A stretch of DNA of 64,000 nt from the NCBI GenBank assembly GCA_944321015.1, contig CALUJS010000010.1, positions 1-64,000 on the forward strand. The letters run 5' to 3'. The notes under the pieces are model-generated. The model was not told the DNA's origin. It searched no databases and saw nothing but the letters and a program-made list of their open reading frames with translations. A program made the position numbers and the translations under genes. Of the stretch, positions 9,024 to 17,195 are shown one piece after another. Source of the DNA: an uncultured Phocaeicola sp. (lineage in GTDB: Bacteria; Bacteroidota; Bacteroidia; Bacteroidales; Bacteroidaceae). Every line of letters starts with the position of its first letter. The first letter of the stretch is position 1.

Positions 9024-10433
9024 ATGAAAAAATCTGTTATCAGTTATGCCTGCCTGTTGGCTCTTGCATGGGCCGGCGGTGTGCAGGCTCAGCAGCAGGG
9101 CGGGATATCCGACGAGATGCTGAGCGAAATCAAGAAAGCGTATAAGGGCACGGTTGCCGACAGGGCCTTGCTCAATGCCATTACGGCAAATGACATCCGT
9201 GTTCTGGCCGTGAACCATGAGAACGAGGCGGGGATGGATACCTACTTCAGCGACAAAGTCGAGTCGCGCGGCATCACCGACCAGAAATCGTCGGGACGAT
9301 GCTGGTTGTTTACCGGCTTGAACGTCATGCGTGCCAAGATGATGGCCAAATACAACCTGCCTTCGCTGGAGTTTTCGCAGAGCTACGGTTTCTTCTGGGA
9401 CCAGCTGGAGAAGTCGAACCTCTTTCTTCAGGGCATCATCGACACGGCCGACAAGCCCATGAGCGACCGGATGGTGGAACATCTGTTCAAGAATCCGTTG
9501 AGCGACGGCGGGCAGTTTACGGGCGTGATGGACATTGTGGGCAAATATGGCGTGGTGCCCAAGGAAGTGATGCCCGAAACCTACAGCAGCGAGAACACGG
9601 CCCAGATGGCCAACTTCATCAAGCTGAAGCTTCGGGAGTTCGGCCTGCAGCTCCGCGACATGGCAGCAGCACGGGGCACGAAGGCGGCCGACTTGCAGAA
9701 GGCAAAGACCGAAATGCTGGGCACCGTCTATCGCATGCTGGTGCTCACGCTGGGCGAACCCGTCACGGAGTTTCAATGGGTGATGCGCGACGCCGACGGC
9801 AAGCCGCGCGGCGAGATGAAGACCTACACGCCGCAGTCGTTCTTCAAGGAATACATCAACGAGGATTATGTCAACGATTACATCATGGTGATGAACGACC
9901 CTTCGCGTCCTTACTGGAAGGTGTACGAGATTGACTACGACCGTCATTCCTACGACGGACACAACTGGCTCTACGTCAACTTGCCCATGGAGGAAATCAA
10001 GCCGATGGCAATAGCTTCCATCAAGGACAGCACGATGATGTATTTCTCCTGCGACGTCGGCAAGTTCCTGAATCAGAAGCGGGGCCTGCTCGACTTGCGC
10101 AACTACGATTATGACTCTCTCTTTGGCACCACCTTTGGCATGGACAAGAAGCAGCGCATTCAGACCTTTGCCAGCGGCTCCACCCATGCCATGACCCTGA
10201 TGGCCGTAGACCTGGACGCCGACGGCAAACCCAAGAAGTGGATGGTGGAAAACAGTTGGGGCCCGGTGGGATACAAGGGCCACCTCATCATGACCGATGA
10301 GTGGTTTGACGAATACATGTTCCGCTTGGCGGTCAACAAGAAGTATGTGCCGGCGAAAGTGCTCGACCTGTTGCAGAGCGAGAAACCCGTTCGCCTGCCT
10401 GCGTGGGACCCGATGTTTGCCGACAAAGACTGA
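9024..10433 (+). CDS. pepC: Secreted aminopeptidase C / bleomycin hydrolase family cysteine peptidase (C1B)
   Basis: This 469-residue papain-like peptidase has the C1B (bleomycin hydrolase/PepC) layout. Catalytic Cys93 lies in QKSSGRCWLFTGLN, His388 in SGSTHAMTLMAVD and Asn410 in MVENSWGPVGYKGH. All three are present, so it should be active. Unlike cytoplasmic PepC, it begins with a Sec signal peptide (MKKSVISYACLLALAWAGGVQAQ, cleavage near residue 22), which places it in the periplasm or outside. Family members remove N-terminal residues from peptides, which fits peptide scavenging. It is transcribed alone: its own promoter lies upstream and a strong terminator follows. Confidence 0.93.
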   Translation: MKKSVISYACLLALAWAGGVQAQQQGGISDEMLSEIKKAYKGTVADRALLNAITANDIRVLAVNHENEAGMDTYFSDKVESRGITDQKSSGRCWLFTGLNVMRAKMMAKYNLPSLEFSQSYGFFWDQLEKSNLFLQGIIDTADKPMSDRMVEHLFKNPLSDGGQFTGVMDIVGKYGVVPKEVMPETYSSENTAQMANFIKLKLREFGLQLRDMAAARGTKAADLQKAKTEMLGTVYRMLVLTLGEPVTEFQWVMRDADGKPRGEMKTYTPQSFFKEYINEDYVNDYIMVMNDPSRPYWKVYEIDYDRHSYDGHNWLYVNLPMEEIKPMAIASIKDSTMMYFSCDVGKFLNQKRGLLDLRNYDYDSLFGTTFGMDKKQRIQTFASGSTHAMTLMAVDLDADGKPKKWMVENSWGPVGYKGHLIMTDEWFDEYMFRLAVNKKYVPAKVLDLLQSEKPVRLPAWDPMFADKD

Positions 10434-10458
10434 CGCTTGTCTACATGCGCATCTAGAA

Positions 10459-10509
10459 AGAGGGTGTGTCGGAATCATGCTTTTTGTTCCGGCACACCCT
10501 CTCTTTTTC
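10459..10509 (+). terminator. Strong rho-independent terminator after the aminopeptidase
   Basis: AGAGGGTGTGTCGGAA (10459-10474) pairs with TTCCGGCACACCCTCT (10487-10502) around a T-rich loop and is followed by CTTTTTCTTT. The stem has 16 pairs with one G-T. It could also help to stop dnaX transcripts from the opposite side. Confidence 0.9.
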
Positions 10510-10535
10510 TTTCCCATAAGCCCCCCGTGGCTGTC

Positions 10536-10623
10536 CATATAGAGGCTCGTGCGTGTGGATATGGACGCTCGCGAGCGGCCATATGGTGGCCGGCGGGCGG
10601 TGATATGCCCGCAAGAGCGCAGT
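10536..10623. repeat. 22-bp palindromic repeat array B (4 units)
   Basis: Units start at 10536, 10558, 10580 and 10602, each opening with (C/G)ATAT. The second is close to the family consensus (GATATG then GACGCTCGCGAGCGGC); the fourth is degenerate. The array lies between the convergent pepC and dnaX genes, so it is not promoter-linked here. Confidence 0.8.
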
Positions 10624-10656
10624 CGGCGTCATGCGCAGGGCGCCGGATGTTGCCTG

Positions 10657-12462
10657 TCAGGAAAACTCCAGTTCAAACTCCTCGCTCAGGCGTTGCAGCA
10701 TGGGATTCTTCCGGTTCATCAGTTGGTATTGCTCCATCCGGTTGTAGGCTTTCACCACTTCCTTGGGGGCGCTGACGCGCACGGTCATCATGATGGCCGA
10801 GTTGTGAAGCTGCTGTTGCAGATAGGCCTCCACCTGGGGAATCATCTCCCGGATGTATTTTTCCACAATCTCGTTGTCGACCACAATCTCAAACGTGCGT
10901 TCGTCGAGCAGATGCGGCGTCATGGCTTTCATGCGTCCGGCGTTGGCCGCCTCCTCAACGGGGAGCCGGTTGGTGAATTCCAGCCAACATCGGCGCAGGT
11001 CTTGCTCGGTGAACGGGCGTTTTTCCTGTGTTTCGGGCGTCGGGGCCGTGCCCGCGTCGGGAGTTGTCCCTTTGGGTGTCTCCTGATGTGGTTGCTTGAT
11101 GGAGACGCCCAGACTGTTTCCCCGCTTCAGAGTGGGAGCCTTTTTGGCAGCCGGTTGCGCGTCGGCCGGGTTGCCCGGCTGTGTGGCCGGAGCGTTTGCG
11201 GGCCGGTCTTGGGCAGAGGGCCGTGCTGTCTGCGCCTCGGCTTGGGGCTGAGGCTGCGGCGCAGGGCTACCGGCCGGGGCGGATGCCTGTTGCGTCTGAG
11301 TTTGCGGGGTGAATATGGGTTTGATTACTTGCTTAGGGCCATGCCCACAGCCCGGCGCGTCGTCGTCGGGGGCGGTCAGCTGGGCCAGTTGAATTAGGGT
11401 GATTTCCACCAGCAGCCGTTTGTTTTTGCTGGCCCGGTAGTTCAGGTCGCAGTCGTTGCACAGCTTCATGGCCCGATAGAGGAATTTCGGTTCGCAGCGC
11501 GCGGCCTGTTCGCGATAGCGCTGGCGGATGCTGTCGCCCACCTCCAGCAGGGGCAGGGTGGCCTCGTCGCGGCTCACCAGCAGGTCGCGGAAGTGTGCAG
11601 CCAGTCCGTTGATGAAGTGGCTTCCCTCGAAGCCCTTGCCGAGTATGCTGTTGAACAACAGCATGGCGTCGGTCACTTTGTTTTCGAGCACGAGGTCGGT
11701 CATTCGGAAGTAGTATTCGTAGTCCAATACGTTCAGGTTGGCGATGACGCTTTGATAAGTCACGTTCCCCTGTGTGAAGCTGACCACCTGGTCGAAGATG
11801 GACAGGGCGTCGCGCATGCCGCCGTCGGCTTTCTGGGCTATGACGTTCAGCGCTTCCGGTTCGGCCTGGATGCCCTCTTTACCGGCCACGTAGAGCAGAT
11901 GTTCCACCGTGTCGTGCACCGTGATGCGGTTGAAGTCGTAAATCTGGCATCGGGAGAGGATGGTGGGCAGTATCTTGTGTTTTTCGGTCGTGGCCAGGAT
12001 GAAGATGGCGTGGTGGGGCGGTTCCTCCAGCGTCTTCAGGAAGGCGTTGAAGGCAGCTTGCGACAGCATGTGCACCTCGTCGATGATGTACACCTTGTAA
12101 TTGCCTATCTGTGGCGGGATGCGCACTTGCTCGATGAGCGAGCGTATGTCCTCCACCGAGTTGTTCGATGCGGCATCCAGCTCGTGAATGTTGTAGGAAC
12201 GCTGCTCGTTGAATGCCCGGCATGACTCGCATTCGTTGCAGGCCTCGCCCTCCGGGGTGAGGTGTTGGCAGTTGATGGTTTTGGCAAAGATGCGTGCACA
12301 TGTGGTCTTTCCTACGCCCCGTGGTCCGCAGAACAGGTAGGCATGGGCCAGCTTCTGGGTGCGTATGGCGTTCTTTAGCGTGGTGGTCAGTGCCGTCTGT
12401 CCCACAACCGAGTCGAAGGTCGAAGGCCGGTACTTGCGTGCTGATACGATGTAGTTTTCCAT
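10657..12462 (-). CDS. dnaX: DNA polymerase III subunit gamma/tau
   Basis: This is the clamp-loader ATPase of the replicative polymerase. In the 601 residues the N-terminal AAA+ domain shows Walker A GPRGVGKTTCAR (about 46-57), the zinc-binding cysteines around CQHLTPEGEACNECESC, Walker B VYIIDEVHML and sensor LATTEKHKI with SRCQ after it. A long Pro/Ala/Gln-rich linker (about residues 370-450) joins the clamp-loader part to a C-terminal tau-like domain. No A AAA AAG slippery heptamer was found, so only one product is expected. It is divergent from the divIC-like gene, with face-to-face -7 boxes at 12492-12499 and 12545-12552. Confidence 0.96.
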   Translation of the reverse strand: MENYIVSARKYRPSTFDSVVGQTALTTTLKNAIRTQKLAHAYLFCGPRGVGKTTCARIFAKTINCQHLTPEGEACNECESCRAFNEQRSYNIHELDAASNNSVEDIRSLIEQVRIPPQIGNYKVYIIDEVHMLSQAAFNAFLKTLEEPPHHAIFILATTEKHKILPTILSRCQIYDFNRITVHDTVEHLLYVAGKEGIQAEPEALNVIAQKADGGMRDALSIFDQVVSFTQGNVTYQSVIANLNVLDYEYYFRMTDLVLENKVTDAMLLFNSILGKGFEGSHFINGLAAHFRDLLVSRDEATLPLLEVGDSIRQRYREQAARCEPKFLYRAMKLCNDCDLNYRASKNKRLLVEITLIQLAQLTAPDDDAPGCGHGPKQVIKPIFTPQTQTQQASAPAGSPAPQPQPQAEAQTARPSAQDRPANAPATQPGNPADAQPAAKKAPTLKRGNSLGVSIKQPHQETPKGTTPDAGTAPTPETQEKRPFTEQDLRRCWLEFTNRLPVEEAANAGRMKAMTPHLLDERTFEIVVDNEIVEKYIREMIPQVEAYLQQQLHNSAIMMTVRVSAPKEVVKAYNRMEQYQLMNRKNPMLQRLSEEFELEFS

Positions 12463-12491
12463 CCGGATGCTGAATTTGTGTAAGTTGCTTG

Positions 12492-12499
12492 CAAATGTA
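12492..12499 (-). promoter_or_regulatory. Candidate dnaX promoter -7 box
   Basis: The minus strand reads TACATTTG, 30 bp ahead of the dnaX ATG. No clear TTTG -33 box is visible. Confidence 0.5.
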
Positions 12500-12544
12500 C
12501 ATTAAATAAATCGTTCTCATGCTTTCTTCCTTTTGAAAACTTTC

Positions 12545-12552
12545 TATCTTTG
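12545..12552 (+). promoter_or_regulatory. Candidate promoter -7 box for the divIC-like gene
   Basis: TATCTTTG (12545-12552) predicts a transcript start near 12559. This lies downstream of an in-frame ATG at 12533, so that ATG cannot be used from this promoter. It supports the start at 12581. Confidence 0.5.
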
Positions 12553-12580
12553 TGCGGAATTTAGAATAAGAAAACGACTC

Positions 12581-12880
12581 ATGGGTAAGCTGGTTAAGTT
12601 GTGGAACGTCATCTGTTCCTACAAGTATTGGATTGTCTCGGCCGGATTTTTGGTAATCCTTTTCTTTGTTGACGAGAACAATCTGGTGCGTCGCTTCCAA
12701 TATTATTGTGAAATCAAGGCGTTGGAGAGTGAGATAGAGCATTATCGCAGTTTGTTTGAACGTGACACGAAACGTCTGGACGCACTGGAGTCCGGGCCGG
12801 AAGGCATCGAGAAGGTGGCCCGCGAACGCTATCTGATGAAGGCTTCCAATGAGGATATTTATATATTTGAAGGAGACTGA
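12581..12880 (+). CDS. divIC: Septum formation initiator family protein (FtsB/DivIC-like)
   Basis: This 99-residue bitopic membrane protein has a short N-terminus, one membrane span (YWIVSAGFLVILFFV, about residues 16-31) and then a periplasmic coiled coil (EIKALESEIEHYRSLFERDTKRLDALE). It ends with the family signature GPEGIEKVARERYLMKASNEDIYIF. FtsB/DivIC proteins form a complex with FtsL and FtsQ/DivIB that controls septal peptidoglycan synthesis. The start at 12581 is chosen because the candidate -7 box lies upstream of it and downstream of the alternative ATG. The next gene follows after 10 bp. Confidence 0.87.
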   Translation: MGKLVKLWNVICSYKYWIVSAGFLVILFFVDENNLVRRFQYYCEIKALESEIEHYRSLFERDTKRLDALESGPEGIEKVARERYLMKASNEDIYIFEGD

Positions 12881-12890
12881 CGGAACGATT

Positions 12891-13247
12891 ATGGAGAACA
12901 GGCAACAACGTTATTTGAGTTACATGGCGGTTGCGGGCGCACTGCTGATTTTGGTCGGCGCGGGTTCGTATGTCACGGGATGGATGCTCTCGCCCTACCT
13001 GTATACGGCTGGGGCCGTGCTGTTTGCCATACCGCAACTGATGGCGCGCTACGAGGGTAAGAACATCGTGATTCGCCGTTTGCGCCGTCAGCAGATATTC
13101 GGCGCCTTGCTGCTGATGCTCACCTCGGTGTGCATGTTCACGCTTCACCGCAACGAATGGATCGTGTGTTTGTCCGTCGCCGCCTTTCTGGAGCTGTACA
13201 CCGCATTCAGGATACCGGCCGAACTGGAAAAGGAAAAATTTAATTAG
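12891..13247 (+). CDS. Small integral membrane protein of unknown function
   Basis: This 118-residue protein is predicted to have four membrane segments: SYMAVAGALLILVGAGSY, LYTAGAVLFAIPQLM, IFGALLLMLTSVCMF and WIVCLSVAAFLELYTAF. A basic loop (GKNIVIRRLRRQQ) between the second and third should face the cytoplasm. No catalytic motif is evident. The ATG at 12891 is preferred over 12849, which overlaps the previous gene. Its 10-bp spacing from the divIC-like gene suggests co-transcription and perhaps an envelope or division role, which is inference only. Confidence 0.75.
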   Translation: MENRQQRYLSYMAVAGALLILVGAGSYVTGWMLSPYLYTAGAVLFAIPQLMARYEGKNIVIRRLRRQQIFGALLLMLTSVCMFTLHRNEWIVCLSVAAFLELYTAFRIPAELEKEKFN

Positions 13248-13312
13248 CTCTAAATCTGTGCGTACCTGTTTTAATTATTGATAAAAACCTTTCGGCGGTG
13301 TGTGAATGATGG

Positions 13313-13320
13313 TACATTTG
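13313..13320 (+). promoter_or_regulatory. Candidate promoter -7 box for the DUF4369 lipoprotein gene
   Basis: TACATTTG lies 28 bp before ATG 13348. No TTTG is seen at the usual -33 spacing. Confidence 0.4.
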
Positions 13321-13347
13321 TCATCGCTTGAATAATGTAAAAAGATT

Positions 13348-14037
13348 ATGAATAAGTTCCTATTGTTTTCGATAATGCTTTTGGTGTTGACGTCCTGCAA
13401 TAAGTATAAGATAGAAGGTTCGGCTTCCGATGCCGGTCTGGATGGCAGGATGTTGTATGTGAAAGTATTGGATGCGGACCGGGAATGGAAGAGCATTGAT
13501 TCCTGTGAGGTCATTCACGGCGAGTTTTTCATGAAAGGCACTGCCGACTCTGCCATGATGACGACCTTGTTCATGGACGAGATACCCGTTCTGCCGATGG
13601 TCATCGAAAAGGGTACCATAAACATCAAGATAAGCGATTCGGAAACAAAGGTGAGCGGCACGCCGTTGAACGACGCGCTGTATGATTTTCTCGACAAGCA
13701 GCGTGCCTTGGAAACGAAAGTCAGCGACTTGTTGCATAGGGAGAGCCAGATGATTCTCAACGGCGAGAATCCGGATGAGGCTCACGACATGGTCAACAGG
13801 GAGGGACAGAAGTTGTCGGAGGAGATGAACAAGCTGGTCGTGGACTTCATCACGGGCAATTTTGATAACGTCTTGTCCGAAGGCGTCTTTGTGTTGATTG
13901 CCGGCAATATGCCTTATCCCGTCGTGACTCCCGAAATCCGTCAGATTATGGACAAGGCGCCATCCTCATTCAAGGATTCTCCCATCGTCAAAGAGTTCAT
14001 GGCTGCGGCCGAAGAGAACATGAAGCAGATGAATTGA
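13348..14037 (+). CDS. DUF4369 domain lipoprotein without a thioredoxin domain
   Basis: This 229-residue lipoprotein has a signal and lipobox (LLVLTSC, lipidated Cys17). The N-terminal half has the beta-rich pattern of DUF4369 (YKIEGSASDAGLDGRMLYVKV, then DSCEVIHGEFFMKG and PMVIEKGTINIKI). In Bacteroidota this domain normally precedes an AhpC/TSA-thioredoxin domain. Here the second half is instead helical (residues 110-229), with no CxxC motif, so it should not be an oxidoreductase. Either the redox domain was lost or this is a substrate-binding relative. It is monocistronic, with repeat array C downstream. Confidence 0.8.
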   Translation: MNKFLLFSIMLLVLTSCNKYKIEGSASDAGLDGRMLYVKVLDADREWKSIDSCEVIHGEFFMKGTADSAMMTTLFMDEIPVLPMVIEKGTINIKISDSETKVSGTPLNDALYDFLDKQRALETKVSDLLHRESQMILNGENPDEAHDMVNREGQKLSEEMNKLVVDFITGNFDNVLSEGVFVLIAGNMPYPVVTPEIRQIMDKAPSSFKDSPIVKEFMAAAEENMKQMN

Positions 14038-14212
14038 CGTCGGGGTTCTCTTCTTGTAGCTGCACGGCTGGTTCCGTTCGCATTTCCGACGGAGGTCGTT
14101 GCGGGGTGCATCGCACGTAACCGGTTTCCTGCCGTTCATTTTTCTGAATAATAACTGAAACTTTTATTTAAGCGCCGCAATCCGTTGTGTGGGGTTACGG
14201 CTGTTTTGTGTC

Positions 14213-14278
14213 CATATTCCCGCTCGCGAGCGTCCATATGTGTAGCCGCGAGCGTGAATATGCACGGTCGCGGGCGTC
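14213..14278. repeat. 22-bp palindromic repeat array C (3 units plus a decayed fourth)
   Basis: Units start at 14213, 14235 and 14257; a further CATAT at 14279 begins a decayed copy. The first unit contains the full palindrome CGCTCGCGAGCG. The array lies in the 284-bp gap between the convergent DUF4369 and plsC genes. Nothing else recognisable is in that gap. Confidence 0.8.
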
Positions 14279-14321
14279 CATATCTTCCGTCAGAGGAGTG
14301 ATGGCAGAGGGGGAAACGGGT

Positions 14322-15056
14322 TCAGTCTTTATATCGTTCCGGCAGGCGGCTCTGAATGGCGGTATAGGCTTTCTCCATGGTGGCCGTGATGTCTTCCGGG
14401 CCTTGCCCTTGCGGGTAGATGGGGTCGTGCATGGTGAGCGTCATGCGGTGGCGTTTGATGAATTTGCCGGTGCGGGGGAGTATTTCAAAGGAGCCGTCGA
14501 TGGTCAGCGGCACGATGGGGAGTTGCAGTTCGTCGGCCAGCTGGAAGGCGCCTTTCTTGAAGGGGCGCATCTTGCCCGTGAATGTGCGGCTTCCTTCGGG
14601 AAACACCACGAGCGACGTGCCGTCGATGAGTGTATGGCGGGCTTGCTCGATGGTCTCCTGTATCTTTTTCGGACCCGATTTGTCGACAAAGATGTGGCCC
14701 GCCGACTGGCATGCTTTTCCTACGAACGGTATGCTGCGCAGCGATTTCTTCATCATCCATTTGAAGTTGCGTCCCAGGAAGCCATAGATGAGGAAGATGT
14801 CGAATGCGCCTTGGTGGTTGGCCACGAAGATGTATGACTGATTGGTCTTGACCTGCGTATTGTTGTTCACCTTGATGGGCAGAAGCAGGATGTGGCATGT
14901 CAGGCGCGACCAGATTCGCCCCGGATAGTATCCCCAGAAGTGTGCGCTGCCGATGAATGAGCCGGCGATTGTGACCAAAGCCGTCAGCAGTGTGAGCACA
15001 AGCAGAATAGGCAGCGCGATGCAGATTTGGTAAATGCGGTAAAAGAGTTGTCCCAT
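14322..15056 (-). CDS. plsC: 1-acyl-sn-glycerol-3-phosphate acyltransferase
   Basis: This 244-residue membrane acyltransferase transfers an acyl chain to lysophosphatidic acid to make phosphatidic acid. The H(X4)D catalytic motif is NHQGAFD (about residues 80-86) and the acceptor-binding motif is FPEGSRTFTGKM. Two hydrophobic segments (ICIALPILLVLTLLTALVTI and after) anchor it to the inner membrane. The start MGQLFYRIYQ (15056) is preferred to an in-frame ATG at 15095. It is the last gene of a five-gene minus-strand cluster, 53 bp after the phosphoesterase gene. Confidence 0.92.
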   Translation of the reverse strand: MGQLFYRIYQICIALPILLVLTLLTALVTIAGSFIGSAHFWGYYPGRIWSRLTCHILLLPIKVNNNTQVKTNQSYIFVANHQGAFDIFLIYGFLGRNFKWMMKKSLRSIPFVGKACQSAGHIFVDKSGPKKIQETIEQARHTLIDGTSLVVFPEGSRTFTGKMRPFKKGAFQLADELQLPIVPLTIDGSFEILPRTGKFIKRHRMTLTMHDPIYPQGQGPEDITATMEKAYTAIQSRLPERYKD

Positions 15057-15109
15057 GATAGTCTGTTGGTAAAGTTCTGTGGTTTTGCGGCGCAAAGTTA
15101 GTGATTATT

Positions 15110-16273
15110 CTATTTCTTGCGTAGGGTTATCACCGTAATTTCGGGCCAGGCGCCGAAGCGGAATGGCAGCATGACCTCGCCCACGCCGATGTTGACGTAC
15201 AGCCCGCGTTCGTTTTCCAGATACAGACCGTTGTGTTCGGGGTAGAACCATGCGGCGGGGGAGAATCCGAACAACCGGAATTGCATGTCGTGCGTGTGTC
15301 CGGCGAGCATGAGCTGTATGTCGCTGTCGGGCAGGACTTCCCGCCGCCAATGGGTGGGGTCGTGGCTGAGCAATACCTTGAAGAGACCTTCGGTCCCTTT
15401 CATGGCTCCGGGCAGGTCGCCTTTCTGAGGGAAGGGCGGAAGGCCTTGGTTTTCCACTCCGATGAGGGCTATGCAGGTGTCGGCACGGTGGATGAGCGCG
15501 TGGTCGTTGTTCAGGAGCTGCCATCCCATGCGTGCCTGACGTTGTTTCAGTTCTTCCAGATTGGCGGCTTGCTTGTCGGGGCTGTTCCATCTTACGTAAG
15601 TGCTGTAGTCGTGATTGCCCAACACGGAGTAGACGCCGTCCGGGGCACGGAGCTGCCCGAGGATGCCTTCCATGCCGTCCAGTTCGGACGCGCGGTGGTT
15701 GACCAGGTCGCCGGTGAAGACAATGATATCGCCTTGTTGTGCGTTAATGATGTCGGCAAGGCGTTGCACCTGCCGGGGATATTCGGCGATGGTACCGATG
15801 TGGAGGTCGGAGAATTGCACGATGCGATAGCCGTCGAACGCTGCGGGCAAGTCTTTTGAGGCGAAGTCGACTTCTTTCACCTCAAAGTGATGCCATCCGG
15901 CAATGGTGCCATAGAGCACCATCGTCATGCCGGAGAGGCCGATTGCCAGTCCGGCTACGGTGCCTGCGGTTGCTGCCGGTCGCCACAGCCTGCGGAATGC
16001 TTTCCCAATCAGCGAGCACAGGCAGAACAATCCTTTTGGGATGGTGACGGCCATATAAACGACGAGGAACAGGCCGGCCAAGTGGGTCTCCTTCTCGCTG
16101 TAGTTCTCATTGCACACCAGTGCGATAAGCGTCAGCAGCAGGAACAGTGAGGGGACGAAGTAAAGCCGACGGAGCAGCCGCTTCCGGGTGAGTTGGCGAA
16201 TGTAGGCCTGATAGATATACCAGTCGGACAATATCATGCAAGCCAGCAGGAAGAATAGGATACGTAGTAGCAT
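15110..16273 (-). CDS. Membrane-anchored metallophosphoesterase (YaeI-like)
   Basis: In this 387-residue protein the first 140 residues hold about four membrane spans (ILFFLLACMILSDWYIY, FVPSLFLLLTLIALVC, LAGLFLVVYMAVTIPKGLF, AGLAIGLSGMTMVLYG). The calcineurin-like domain follows with all metal-binding motifs: FSDLHIG, FTGDLVNH, LGNHDYS, LLSHDP and AGHTHD. This layout resembles YaeI/YkuE-type phosphodiesterases that act on lipid-linked or membrane-surface phosphates. Its position between a glycosyltransferase/pyrC cluster and plsC fits an envelope lipid role, but the substrate is unknown. It starts 4 bp after the upstream gene ends. Confidence 0.88.
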   Translation of the reverse strand: MLLRILFFLLACMILSDWYIYQAYIRQLTRKRLLRRLYFVPSLFLLLTLIALVCNENYSEKETHLAGLFLVVYMAVTIPKGLFCLCSLIGKAFRRLWRPAATAGTVAGLAIGLSGMTMVLYGTIAGWHHFEVKEVDFASKDLPAAFDGYRIVQFSDLHIGTIAEYPRQVQRLADIINAQQGDIIVFTGDLVNHRASELDGMEGILGQLRAPDGVYSVLGNHDYSTYVRWNSPDKQAANLEELKQRQARMGWQLLNNDHALIHRADTCIALIGVENQGLPPFPQKGDLPGAMKGTEGLFKVLLSHDPTHWRREVLPDSDIQLMLAGHTHDMQFRLFGFSPAAWFYPEHNGLYLENERGLYVNIGVGEVMLPFRFGAWPEITVITLRKK

Positions 16274-16277
16274 AGTG

Positions 16278-17183
16278 TTATGAGCGGGTGATTGATTGGG
16301 TTAAGTTGCCGGACAGAAATTTGCGCATCTCGTCCGGGCTTTTGCCACGGCGCATGGCGTAGTCGTTCAGTTGGTCTTCTCCGATGTGGCCCACGGAGAA
16401 ATAGCGTGCCTGCGGATGGGCCAGCATGAGTCCGCTTACGGAGGCGCGTGGAGTCATCATGCCGTTCTCGGTCAGCCGGATGCCTATCTGCGACATGTCG
16501 AGCAGTTGGTCGAGCACGAAGTTGACGGACTGGTCGGGCAGAGACGGATAGCCTACGGCGGGGCGTATACCCTGGAATTCTTCGCGGAGCAGTTGGCTGA
16601 TGGTAAGCTTTTCGTCCTTGGCGTATCCCCAATATTCCTTGCGCACTTGTTCGTGCATCCGTTCGGCGGCGGCTTCGGCCAGTCGTTCGGCCAGCGTGTG
16701 TACCAGCATGCGCCGGTAGGGGTCGTTTTCATAGAGCTGTTCCAGCTGGTTGTCCACGGTGGTGGCAAAGATGCCTACCGTGTCGGGGATGCCATCGGAT
16801 AGCGGGCGCACGAAGTCGCTCAGGCAAAGGCAAGGCTCTCCGGCTTGTTTGACTGATTGCTGGCGCAGGAGGGGAAACACCGTGTCGTCCAGCAAAAGGT
16901 TGTCGCCGTCGGCATAAGCCCGGCAGAGGCGGAATGTGGCATATGCCCGGTATTTCTCGTCGAGTTGCCAGAGCATCCGCTGGGCCTCTTTGAACAGTTG
17001 CATGGCTTCGGCGGCCTTGGGGCGGTCGTCGTCGGGAAAGTCCCTCAACCACAAGGCACGGCAGGTGTCACACCCGTGTATGTGGGCGATGCCGGCAAAC
17101 CGTGGCTGGAACCCCCATGCATGGAAGAAGTATATCCAGTTGATGTAGTCGGTCAGTTCGTGTATTTTGTAAGTGAGCACCAT
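16278..17183 (-). CDS. Stand-alone cobalamin-dependent methionine synthase activation domain
   Basis: All 301 residues align in pattern to the C-terminal reactivation domain of MetH. The N-terminus TDYINWIYFFHAWGF corresponds to the domain start. GIRPAVGYPSLPDQS is the AdoMet-binding RPAxGYPxxPD motif. GLMLAHPQARYFSVGHIGEDQLNDYAMRRG is the conserved signature near the end. In MetH this module supplies AdoMet for reductive methylation of cob(II)alamin. Here it is a separate protein, which implies a MetH elsewhere in the genome that lacks its own activation domain. It lies 12 bp after pyrC and 4 bp before the phosphoesterase gene. Confidence 0.9.
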   Translation of the reverse strand: MVLTYKIHELTDYINWIYFFHAWGFQPRFAGIAHIHGCDTCRALWLRDFPDDDRPKAAEAMQLFKEAQRMLWQLDEKYRAYATFRLCRAYADGDNLLLDDTVFPLLRQQSVKQAGEPCLCLSDFVRPLSDGIPDTVGIFATTVDNQLEQLYENDPYRRMLVHTLAERLAEAAAERMHEQVRKEYWGYAKDEKLTISQLLREEFQGIRPAVGYPSLPDQSVNFVLDQLLDMSQIGIRLTENGMMTPRASVSGLMLAHPQARYFSVGHIGEDQLNDYAMRRGKSPDEMRKFLSGNLTQSITRS

Positions 17184-17195
17184 AGGCTTGGTTTG

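Noticed and set aside
11130..11160. Programmed frameshift site in dnaX
   Set aside because: The minus strand reads GCCAAAAAGGC, with only five A; the required A AAA AAG heptamer is absent, so I do not predict a separate gamma product.
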